Shown piece by piece: positions 1-6,763 of a stretch of DNA of 36,305 nucleotides; the stretch's first letter is position 1; each line of letters begins with the position of its first letter. The notes below the pieces were generated by a model. That model searched no databases. It was not told where the DNA came from and saw nothing but the letters and a program-made list of their open reading frames with translations. Origin of the DNA: Bacteroidota bacterium (GTDB lineage: Bacteria > Bacteroidota > Ignavibacteria > UBA10030 > UBA8401). Made by a program: the position numbers and the translations under genes. The stretch covers positions 1 through 36,305 of the forward strand of contig JAJYOI010000026.1 of the NCBI GenBank assembly GCA_021796275.1, given 5' to 3'.

Positions 1-6
1 TTTTTG

Positions 7-576
7 TTACCTCTGTAAAGCGATTTCGCTTTTGTCTTCGAGATTGACATACACATGTCCCTGCCCGTCCGCCGCGGCAGATTCCGGTCTGCCTCCGAGC
101 GCCACGGTGCCGGTAACAATTCCGGAACCGGCATTCACCGCCGTTGCATCATCGCTTCCGCCGTTGAACGTAAAAATATTTTTCGACGCCGGATCGTAGA
201 TGATCGCGTCGGGCCTTTTTCCGACAGGAATTTCTTTGATCACACCGAGCGTTTTCAGATCGAACATGGTGACGGTTGACGTTCTGCCGTTGCTCGTAAA
301 GCCGTGTCCGAATTCGGATGCAACGGCAATGCCGTGCACGCCGTCCGTCTTCGAAATTTCGCCCGCGACGGTATTCGAATCAATATTGACGACAACGACA
401 TGGTCGCCGCGCGACACATAGAGCCTGCGCGCCGCGGCATCCACCGAAAGATAATCCCATCCGCCTTCTCTGCCGATGAGGATTTTTTTTGTGAGATGGT
501 ACCCCTGCGGAGTTTGTGCAGTGCACACAGAGAGCAGCAGGACAAATGCCGCGAGACCGTAACGGAAGATTTTCAT
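7..576 (-). CDS. YVTN/YncE-type beta-propeller protein, apparently C-terminally truncated
   Basis: The product is a 189-aa secreted beta-propeller repeat protein of unknown ligand. Residues 1-20 form a signal peptide ending in SVCTAQ, followed by propeller blades with the recurrent pattern DYLSVDAAARRLYVS, GVHGIAVA, TVTMFDLKTL and PDAIIYDPASK. The start is the ATG at 574-576, chosen because AAAGGA lies just upstream and the signal peptide begins here; a 42-residue upstream extension looks non-coding. Members of this family that I know are roughly 300-340 aa, and their text continues past the motif NLEDKSEIA with more blades. Here the frame stops four residues later. It may be a true short form, a frameshift or a deletion; the window edge six bases further prevents a decision. 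Export to the periplasm is inferred from the signal peptide. Confidence 0.7.
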   Translation of the reverse strand: MKIFRYGLAAFVLLLSVCTAQTPQGYHLTKKILIGREGGWDYLSVDAAARRLYVSRGDHVVVVNIDSNTVAGEISKTDGVHGIAVASEFGHGFTSNGRTSTVTMFDLKTLGVIKEIPVGKRPDAIIYDPASKNIFTFNGGSDDATAVNAGSGIVTGTVALGGRPESAAADGQGHVYVNLEDKSEIALQR

Positions 577-849
577 AGCTCGTCCTTTGGAAAGTGAGAG
601 AATCGTGCATGATAAACAGACGCCATGTTGGACACCGCAGCGGCTGTTATGGTTGAAAGCGAGGAAGCGGCGAGCCGAGCCCTCAGTCACTTTGAGGTTC
701 ACATCTTGACTGCGTCAAGAATCTTCACTTGTATTGACATCCAGCGACTTCTTCGAATTAGTCCGCTTTTGTCATGCTGAGCGTCAGCGAAGCATCCAGT
801 TCTGAATTCTTCGTCCGCCGTTGGCGGACTCAGAATAACTGTGGCGTCG
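577..849. other. intergenic region between two minus-strand genes, with a small palindrome
   Basis: This stretch lies upstream of the propeller gene and downstream of the large sorting-domain gene. It holds a perfect 17-bp inverted repeat at 704-720 (TCTTGAC, 3-nt spacer TGC, GTCAAGA), which has the shape of an operator for a dimeric regulator. The palindromic repeat at 771-839 is listed separately. No convincing gene is visible here. Confidence 0.4.
771..839. repeat. dispersed palindromic repeat with GTCATGCTGA ends and a TCCGCC hairpin
   Basis: The element starts with GTCATGCTGA (771-780) and ends with TCAGAATAAC (830-839), an imperfect inverted repeat. Inside lies a perfect hairpin, GTCCGCC (813-819), loop GTT, GGCGGAC (823-829). 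The opening words resemble the GTCATTCTGAGCG-type intergenic repeat that I recall from many bacterial genomes. It sits just after the stop of the large minus-strand gene and may act as a 3' hairpin for it. Confidence 0.6.
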
Positions 850-3744
850 CTATTTTTCCACTACCATCTTTTTCACGTCGGTGAAACTTCCCGCTTGTAA
901 TCTATAATAATACACGCCGCTCGAAAACCGGCTCGCGTCGAAGTTCACATCGTACGTCCCCGGCGATTTCTGTTCGTTCACCAGCGTTGCCACTTCCTGA
1001 CCGAGTATGTTATACACTTTCAACGTTACGTAATTGGTCATTGGTAATTGGTAATTGATGATTGTCGTCGGGTTGAACGGATTCGGATAATTCTGTCCGA
1101 GCGACGTGGTGAGCGGCACAACCGGAAGATCGCTCACGCCGGTAACCGTTGCATTGATGGAGAACCTTCCTGCCCAGAGTATCGGTGCGAATGTGTATGA
1201 ACCTGATTTCCGCATATCAATCGGGATATCGGTTGCACGAAGGTTATCAGTCATCAGCAGGGAAACATTCGGCGGCACCGACGCTGCAATCTTTTCAACA
1301 TCCCACGAAAGTGTCACTGCGCCTGTGTCGCCGGAAGAAGTTTCGACGGAGAATGTCCACGCCAGTGAGCTTGCCGGCGCGCGCAGATCGCTGTTGAATT
1401 TTCCGAAGAACGGATTCCATCCGCTGTGGCTGAAATAATTTTCCACATAGCGTCCGCCCGGTGCATGCGGCGGCGCCGGCGTATCGTAACGCGGATCGAA
1501 TCCCGCCGTTGCATCGGGCTTCACGCCGAAATCGAGAAGCGAATTCCTGATCCCGCGGAACGCTGCCGTGATATTCACATCCCAATTGCTTGCAGATGCA
1601 GCGAGCTGCGGCTGCGATGCCGCTTTGGAGAGATGTCCTGCAGGCGCAGCCGGTTTTGCGATCATCGCCACGCCCGAATCGAGCGCGGCAAGCCACGCGC
1701 CCTGCCACACATTCATCGTGTCAAGCGAAACATATCCGGTGTTTGTATAACCGTACACCGCCGGACTGATCCATCCGTTTGTCACCGCCGTTTGGTACGA
1801 TGCGATTGTTGCGCCTTTCTGAAATTCGATCCAGCCGAGCGGCTCCGCAATCACAAATGGATTGCCGATAAGATTGAATCCCGGCGAAAGCGGAATAACG
1901 ACGGAATCCGTTTCCACTGTTCCGTGCACGTCAATCGCTGTCGTTGAAAGCGCGCCAAGCCAGTAGCCGTGCGCGGGCGAAAGCGTGCTTGAGTTGTTGA
2001 ATAATGAATAGGCATTTCCTGCATAACCGTACACGTAATAGGTGGAATCAAAATCGTCGCCGAGCACCGAGCTCATCGGCAAAGCGGATACATCGAACGG
2101 CGTTGCCATCAAATTCCAGCCGGCAGAAATCGGTGTAGAAAAACTGTCGGACGTAATGATAAAATTATTATCGCTCGCGTCCCACGCTGAACGCCCGTAC
2201 GCATCGGTAACAACAACTTTCACTTTCGCGGTCGAAGTATAATAGAGCGAAGGAACATCCCACACAGACGAAGCGGCGAGCGCATGAAGCGTCGTGATCG
2301 GCGTGTACGACGTTCCGCCGTCGGTAGAATACAACAGTTGAATTGAATCAATCGTCGCCGCGTTTGTGGTGAAGTGAATTGTGTATGAATGTCCCGCCGG
2401 CACAATTTCTCCGCCGTTCGGCGCAGTCACGGCGGCAGTGATTGCCGCTGTTGTATCCTGCAGCATGAACGCAAATTTCCGCACACCGCCCGCGCCGCTG
2501 TTGTAGGAATATGTTGCACCGTTGGTAAGATGCGTTAATGTTGAAGCGGTGCTGTCAAAGAGAAACATTCCGAGCATCACCGGCATGGAACCTTTCGTCG
2601 AAAAATCGAGTGTTACGGTTTTATCCGACTGATCAGTATTCACTTCAAGGTTCCATGTCATCGGCGGGTTTGCTGTGTCGGCGGCAGCGCGGAAATCGTT
2701 GGCAAAATAATTTCCCAGTGAAGAATTGTATTCAGGGTGAGGAAATGATACTTGAAGATAGTTCGACGGCGGAAGCGGAGCTTCCGGCGTATCGAATGCC
2801 GAATCGAATCCATCCGTTGCGCTTGCCGCTGCGCCGAGAAAATTATCGGCATCGGAAAGCGAATCGGTTGCCGCCGCAACCTGAACAGCGAAGGTGTACG
2901 ACGCAGACGTGTAGCTGTAGTTCTTTCCTCCGTTCGTGTTATAATTGATCGTCACTAAATCCTGATTCGATGTCGGATTGTTCACCGTTGTCGAAAGAAC
3001 ATAATACGAGACCTTCGTCAGAAACGGCTGCGGAGGAAGCTTCGCAGTTCCGGTGCTTCCGCTGAACGACACAAGCACGTTGGATGACGTTGCAAAATCA
3101 TCGGTGCTGTACCGGACATAAATTTTTTCTTCCGGCGACGGCGATGTGCTGGTGTTCACTGTGATGGTCACGGAATCACTCGGCGTTACAAGCAGCGGCG
3201 ATTGCTTCACGCTGTCAATCGTTACCGGCAGTGCCGATGTTGCCATCCAGATCGCATCGGTGTTCGCGTAGCCGTTGTCTTTGAAAATAACGGTGTAGTA
3301 CTCTCCGTTGGAAAGCGTAACAGAGTTGTCGGCTCCGCCAAGCGTGTAGGCTTGAATGGTATCCACAGCAACCGTAACGCCGCCCCATTTGTTTTGGAAA
3401 TAATTCGTGGATGGTCCGCTGGTGAAGAGCCAGTGATACGTCCCGCCCGCAGTATCTCCTCCGCTTGATTGAATATTGATTGTCGTTTTGTAGCGGCGCA
3501 GTGCCAATCCTGTGTCGGGCAAAAATTTTCCGCCCGCTTGCTCAACACCCGCAAACGCAAGATTTGTCGGCGGATTAAGCCACACAGCACCATTGACATT
3601 GTATTGACCCGGCATATTCAAACCTTCCGGAGCATAAATCTGCGCACGCAATGGTTGTACGGCAGCAAACATCAACGCACAAGCAACAACCGCCGCATAA
3701 CGCGGTACAGTTGACAATCCTTTGGAAACGGAAACCTTGGACAT
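850..3744 (-). CDS. large secreted protein with T9SS-type C-terminal sorting domain
   Basis: The product is a 964-aa exported protein. Residues 1-35 are a signal peptide ending PLRAQ. Two copies of a module with a core like GFDxxxDTPxAP are visible, one in the first half and one near residue 750. An Ig/CARDB-like stretch (TAPNGGEIVPAGHSYTI) lies in the middle, followed by two related segments beginning SAGWNLMATPF and SPGFNLIGNPF. The last about 83 residues are a type A sorting domain (LGQNYPNPFNPTT to KKMVVEK) that directs type IX secretion and surface attachment or release. I chose the ATG at 3742-3744 because GAGG sits five bases upstream; a TTG 15 bases earlier is possible. Its biochemical role is unknown. 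The sorting domain contains a heptamer DNA repeat (1031-1065). Confidence 0.88.
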   Translation of the reverse strand: MSKVSVSKGLSTVPRYAAVVACALMFAAVQPLRAQIYAPEGLNMPGQYNVNGAVWLNPPTNLAFAGVEQAGGKFLPDTGLALRRYKTTINIQSSGGDTAGGTYHWLFTSGPSTNYFQNKWGGVTVAVDTIQAYTLGGADNSVTLSNGEYYTVIFKDNGYANTDAIWMATSALPVTIDSVKQSPLLVTPSDSVTITVNTSTSPSPEEKIYVRYSTDDFATSSNVLVSFSGSTGTAKLPPQPFLTKVSYYVLSTTVNNPTSNQDLVTINYNTNGGKNYSYTSASYTFAVQVAAATDSLSDADNFLGAAASATDGFDSAFDTPEAPLPPSNYLQVSFPHPEYNSSLGNYFANDFRAAADTANPPMTWNLEVNTDQSDKTVTLDFSTKGSMPVMLGMFLFDSTASTLTHLTNGATYSYNSGAGGVRKFAFMLQDTTAAITAAVTAPNGGEIVPAGHSYTIHFTTNAATIDSIQLLYSTDGGTSYTPITTLHALAASSVWDVPSLYYTSTAKVKVVVTDAYGRSAWDASDNNFIITSDSFSTPISAGWNLMATPFDVSALPMSSVLGDDFDSTYYVYGYAGNAYSLFNNSSTLSPAHGYWLGALSTTAIDVHGTVETDSVVIPLSPGFNLIGNPFVIAEPLGWIEFQKGATIASYQTAVTNGWISPAVYGYTNTGYVSLDTMNVWQGAWLAALDSGVAMIAKPAAPAGHLSKAASQPQLAASASNWDVNITAAFRGIRNSLLDFGVKPDATAGFDPRYDTPAPPHAPGGRYVENYFSHSGWNPFFGKFNSDLRAPASSLAWTFSVETSSGDTGAVTLSWDVEKIAASVPPNVSLLMTDNLRATDIPIDMRKSGSYTFAPILWAGRFSINATVTGVSDLPVVPLTTSLGQNYPNPFNPTTIINYQLPMTNYVTLKVYNILGQEVATLVNEQKSPGTYDVNFDASRFSSGVYYYRLQAGSFTDVKKMVVEK
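1031..1065. repeat. five tandem AT-rich heptamers inside the sorting-domain coding sequence
   Basis: Five seven-base units in a row (taattgg, tcattgg, taattgg, taattga, tgattgt on the plus strand) lie inside the minus-strand gene. They encode the segment INYQLPMTNY of the sorting domain. The same type of heptamer recurs in the glycan cluster at 12684-12718, 14972-14999 and 15036-15116. Confidence 0.7.
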
Positions 3745-3836
3745 GGAGACCTCGCTCAAAAAATGGTGTTAGGTGCATCTGGCTAAAAATGTTGTGGAAA
3801 TGTAGCATTGGCAACTGAAGAAATCAAGTTGAAAAC

Positions 3837-3898
3837 CACGCCATGGCGTGCGCAAAGCCATTTGCAAGTGGAGCGAAATCACTGTACTTTTGTACAGT
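3837..3898. promoter_or_regulatory. three consecutive palindromes in the divergent promoter region before the response regulator
   Basis: Three perfect inverted repeats follow each other in 62 bp: CACGCCATGGCGTG (3837-3850), GCAAA-gcca-TTTGC (3852-3865) and ACTGTAC-tttt-GTACAGT (3881-3898). The region separates the minus-strand secreted protein from the plus-strand regulator gene, and the last palindrome ends 24 bases before the GTG start. The geometry fits operators for dimeric DNA-binding proteins, possibly the OmpR-type regulator itself. That assignment is inference. Confidence 0.55.
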
Positions 3899-3921
3899 AT
3901 TTATAGAGGACGGATATTTTT

Positions 3922-4593
3922 GTGAAAATTTTAGTGGTTGAAGACGAAAAGAAAGTCGCAGCGTTCATCAAAAAAGGGCTGGAACAGGAACGGTACGCTG
4001 TGGACGTTGCAAACGACGGCGAAGAAGGCGAACAACTCGCCCTTTCACAGCCGTATGACTTATTGATTCTCGACATTCTGATGCCGAAAAAAGACGGGCT
4101 GACAATGCTGAAAGAGCTTCGTGCAAAAAATGTCTCTTCGCCTGTCTTAATGATCACGGCAAAAGGAGCTGTCGAAGACAAAGTGAAGGGACTTGACACC
4201 GGCGCCGACGATTACCTCGTGAAGCCGTTCGCATTTGCCGAACTGCTGGCACGCGTTCGCTCGCTCCTGCGCCGCCGCGGCAGCGACAGATCCACACAGC
4301 TTACCAGCGGAGACCTGACGCTCGACCTTGTTTCACATCAAGCAAAGCGCGGCGACCGCATCATCGACCTGACAACAAAAGAATATATGCTGCTTGAATA
4401 CTTCATGCGCAACAAGAACAAGGTATTGAGCCGAATGACCATCTCGGAACATATCTGGCATTACAATTTCGACACGGGAACAAATATCATCGATGTGTTC
4501 GTCAATCATCTGCGCACAAAAATTGACGGACGCGCCGGCAAAAAGCTGATTCACACCGTGCGCGGCGTCGGATATATCCTGAAAGAGAATTAG
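3922..4593 (+). CDS. OmpR/PhoB-family DNA-binding response regulator
   Basis: The 223-aa product has a receiver domain (about residues 1-115) and a winged-helix trans_reg_C domain (about 128-221). The acidic pocket E7/D8, phosphoacceptor D51 (LLILDILMP), T79 and K101 (LVKPF) are all present, so it should be phosphorylated by a histidine kinase. The cognate kinase begins 27 bases downstream. The overall text (KILVVEDEKKVAAFIKKGL, VFVNHLRTKID, IHTVRGVGYIL) resembles the CusR/CopR/MprA branch, but a metal signal is not proven. The start is GTG at 3922 with GAGGA about 11 bases upstream. Three palindromes precede the gene and may be autoregulatory sites. Confidence 0.95.
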   Translation: MKILVVEDEKKVAAFIKKGLEQERYAVDVANDGEEGEQLALSQPYDLLILDILMPKKDGLTMLKELRAKNVSSPVLMITAKGAVEDKVKGLDTGADDYLVKPFAFAELLARVRSLLRRRGSDRSTQLTSGDLTLDLVSHQAKRGDRIIDLTTKEYMLLEYFMRNKNKVLSRMTISEHIWHYNFDTGTNIIDVFVNHLRTKIDGRAGKKLIHTVRGVGYILKEN

Positions 4594-4620
4594 AGCCGTC
4601 GTCCCAAAGGGATTTTCACT

Positions 4621-6147
4621 ATGAAAAAATTTTTTCGGCTGATGAGACCGGGCGTTGTCAAATTCATCCACTCCATCCGCACAAAGCTCACCTTTTGGTA
4701 TTCGCTGATCGTGTTTGCCACGCTGGTCGGCTTCGGCATCACGGCATACTATTACACGCAGGAAAAATTGTTCGCCAGTTTGGATTATTCGCTGCGCAAC
4801 GAAGTTGTGTGGCTGAAAAGTTTCATCGAGCCGAGGGCAAAAAAGATCAAGCTGAAGCGCCCGAAACCCAAACCGCCGGCGAATAAAAAACTGGAAAAAA
4901 AAATCCGTCGTTCGCATGAAGTGGAAGTGACAAACGAAGATTCGCTCGAAGTGGATCAGATCTGGAATCAAATCTATGAGCACACGCTGCTCAGTCCGAA
5001 GAAACAGATCATCCAGATCCGCGACCGCAACGGCGACATTCTCTACAAATCGTACAGCCTGGGAAAAGAAGATATTCTTTTTGAAGACATCCCGTACAAC
5101 ACCACCAAGCTTGTCACTATTTATGATCAGACCGGGCAGGCACTGCGGCTTGCCGTCACGCAGAACGCGATCATGAAAATCTTCGTTGCGTATCCTGAAG
5201 CGGAAGTGTCGGAAGTGCTCAGCAATTTATTTTCAATCTTCACGCTGATGGTGCCTGCGGCAATTGTCCTTTCGCTGCTCGGCGGGTGGTTCCTTGCCAC
5301 GCGCTCGCTGAAGCCGGTGGATCAGGTAACCGGCACGGCGCGCGCGATCACGGCGCAGAATCTCGATCAGCGCATTCCTCACTCCGGCGTTGACGACGAG
5401 ATCGGCAGATTGATTTCGACATTCAACGATATGATTGAGCGCTTGCAAAGCTCGTTCGAAAAAGTAAAACAATTTTCCGTTGACGCGTCGCACGAACTTC
5501 GTACGCCGCTCACCGTGATGCGCGGAGAAATCGAAATTGCGCTTCGCTCAAAACAATCCGGCGAAGAATACCGCCGCATTCTTTCCAGCACGCTCGACGA
5601 AATCCTGCGCATGTCCGCGATCATCGAAAATCTTCTGATGCTTGCCAAAGGCGACATCGGAAAATCCGATCTGCATTTTGAAGAAGTGTCGCTTGCCGCC
5701 ATTGTACGGGATTTGTTCGAAGACGGCGAGATGCTGGCAAAAACGAAAAACATTTCGGTGCAGGCAAACACTGTCGAAAATATTACGACCGTCGGCGATC
5801 CTGTGCGGCTGCGCCAGCTTGTTCTCAATCTTCTGGAAAACGCCATCAAGTACACGAACGAAAACGGCAGCGTATGGATGTCCCTGCTCCGCGAAAATGG
5901 CTCGGCAAAAATCGTTGTGAAAGACACCGGCATCGGCATTCCAAAAGAAGAACAATCCAAAATTTTTGACCGGTTTTACAGGGTGGACAAAGGCCGTTCC
6001 CGCGAAATGGGCGGCACGGGGCTTGGGCTTTCCATCGCAAAATGGATTGCCGAATCGCATGGCGGAACTATTTCTGTCGAAAGCGAGGTTAATAAAGGAA
6101 GCACATTTACAGTGGTGCTTCCATTACAGACATTTAATGTAAACTGA
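4621..6147 (+). CDS. HAMP-containing membrane sensor histidine kinase
   Basis: The 508-aa product has a first membrane segment at about residues 24-45 and a periplasmic sensor region of roughly 150 residues. A second membrane segment (about 205-226) leads to a HAMP domain. The HisKA domain has the phosphoacceptor at H291 (DASHELRTPLTVMRG), and the HATPase domain has the N box (LLENAIKYT) and G boxes (DTGIGIP, GGTGLGLSIAK). The sensor region contains a basic proline-lysine patch (about residues 71-97) that is unusual for a periplasmic segment. It forms a two-component pair with the upstream regulator. AAAGGGA about 10 bases before the ATG serves as ribosome binding site. The architecture resembles CusS/ArlS-type kinases; the ligand cannot be read from the sequence. 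Confidence 0.95.
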   Translation: MKKFFRLMRPGVVKFIHSIRTKLTFWYSLIVFATLVGFGITAYYYTQEKLFASLDYSLRNEVVWLKSFIEPRAKKIKLKRPKPKPPANKKLEKKIRRSHEVEVTNEDSLEVDQIWNQIYEHTLLSPKKQIIQIRDRNGDILYKSYSLGKEDILFEDIPYNTTKLVTIYDQTGQALRLAVTQNAIMKIFVAYPEAEVSEVLSNLFSIFTLMVPAAIVLSLLGGWFLATRSLKPVDQVTGTARAITAQNLDQRIPHSGVDDEIGRLISTFNDMIERLQSSFEKVKQFSVDASHELRTPLTVMRGEIEIALRSKQSGEEYRRILSSTLDEILRMSAIIENLLMLAKGDIGKSDLHFEEVSLAAIVRDLFEDGEMLAKTKNISVQANTVENITTVGDPVRLRQLVLNLLENAIKYTNENGSVWMSLLRENGSAKIVVKDTGIGIPKEEQSKIFDRFYRVDKGRSREMGGTGLGLSIAKWIAESHGGTISVESEVNKGSTFTVVLPLQTFNVN

Positions 6148-6174
6148 CTTGACTCTTGAAAAGCAAAAAACTAA

Positions 6175-6202
6175 GTTCCAAAGGAATCCCTTTGGGATTT
6201 GT
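6175..6202. repeat. 28-bp palindromic repeat, copy 1
   Basis: The unit contains the hairpin CCAAAGG-AATC-CCTTTGG and ends with GATTTGT. A second copy with a single base difference lies at 6629-6656. The pair brackets the lysine-rich small gene. This copy lies 28 bases after the kinase stop codon and could act as a weak 3' hairpin. Confidence 0.75.
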
Positions 6203-6268
6203 ACTAGAGATTGTCATAAAAACATCACCATCAAATAACCTATCTCAAACATTTTTTCAGGAGGTTTT

Positions 6269-6607
6269 ATGAATAGCAAAGCGTTGCGGTTTATTGTCGC
6301 ATGTTTCGTTGCGGTTGCTTTCACCATGCCGGCATTCGCCCAAACACAGGAAGCGAAAAAAGAACCTGTGAAGCAGGAAAAGAAGGAAATGAAGCACGAA
6401 AAGAAAGAGATGAAACATGAGAAGGCGAAGATGACGCATGAGAAAAAGGAAGTGAAACACGAAAAGAAAGCCGTGAAAAAAGAAAAGAAAGAAATGAAAC
6501 ATGAGAAAATGGAAATGAAGAAAGAAAAAAAGGAAGCAAAAAAAGATAACATGAAGATGGAAAAGAAAGAAACAAAAAAAGACAACATGCAAATGGAAAA
6601 GAAGTAA
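6269..6607 (+). CDS. small secreted lysine/glutamate/methionine-rich heptad-repeat protein
   Basis: The 112-aa product begins with a signal peptide (residues 1-24, ending MPAFA), so the mature chain of about 88 residues is periplasmic or extracellular. The mature part is a near-perfect seven-residue repeat of the type KKEMKHE, repeated about eight times and decaying toward KKDNMKM at the end. About 40 % of it is lysine, with many Glu, Met and five His, and almost no other hydrophobic residue. This predicts a long charged helix, either a single alpha helix or a weak coiled coil. The Met and His residues could bind metal, which is inference. The start has a textbook AGGAGG eight bases upstream. 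It lies 121 bases after the kinase gene and may be a target of that two-component system. I recognise no named family. Confidence 0.85.
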   Translation: MNSKALRFIVACFVAVAFTMPAFAQTQEAKKEPVKQEKKEMKHEKKEMKHEKAKMTHEKKEVKHEKKAVKKEKKEMKHEKMEMKKEKKEAKKDNMKMEKKETKKDNMQMEKK

Positions 6608-6628
6608 TTCTCTCTTTCCATCTTTCTT

Positions 6629-6656
6629 GTTCCAAAGGAATTCCTTTGGGATTTGT
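6629..6656. repeat. 28-bp palindromic repeat, copy 2
   Basis: This copy matches 6175-6202 except for one base in the loop (hairpin CCAAAGG-AATT-CCTTTGG). It lies directly before the strong terminator that closes the small gene. The two copies are direct repeats flanking that gene. Confidence 0.75.
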
Positions 6657-6658
6657 TC

Positions 6659-6692
6659 CAAAGCCCCGCGCGACGCGGGGCTTTGTCGTTTT
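6659..6692 (+). terminator. intrinsic terminator after the lysine-rich gene
   Basis: A 12-bp perfect stem (CAAAGCCCCGCG at 6659-6670 paired with 6674-6685) with triloop CGA is followed by TCGTTTT. This is a strong Rho-independent terminator separating the two-component block from the next gene. Confidence 0.9.
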
Positions 6693-6700
6693 AGGAATGA

Positions 6701-6729
6701 TTGGAATCACACGGTAATTGCTCTATGCT
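6701..6729 (+). promoter_or_regulatory. candidate sigma70-type promoter for the membrane protein gene
   Basis: TTGGAA (6701-6706) and TATGCT (6724-6729) are separated by exactly 17 bases and lie immediately after the terminator. Each matches four of six consensus bases. The placement favours translation from the ATG at 6764. Whether this lineage uses such consensus boxes here is not shown. Confidence 0.35.
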
Positions 6730-6763
6730 GACCTTCTCCGTATCTTATTCAAAAAACAATTCC

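Noticed and set aside
4333..4983. 216-aa open frame antisense to the regulator and kinase genes
   Set aside because: It overlaps two conserved genes on the other strand and has no family-like motifs.
6214..6710. Long Phe/Ser/Leu-rich open frames on the minus strand opposite the lysine-rich gene
   Set aside because: They are the antisense of AAA/GAA-rich repeats, which makes TTT/TTC codons; no ribosome binding site, and the plus-strand frame has a signal peptide and AGGAGG.
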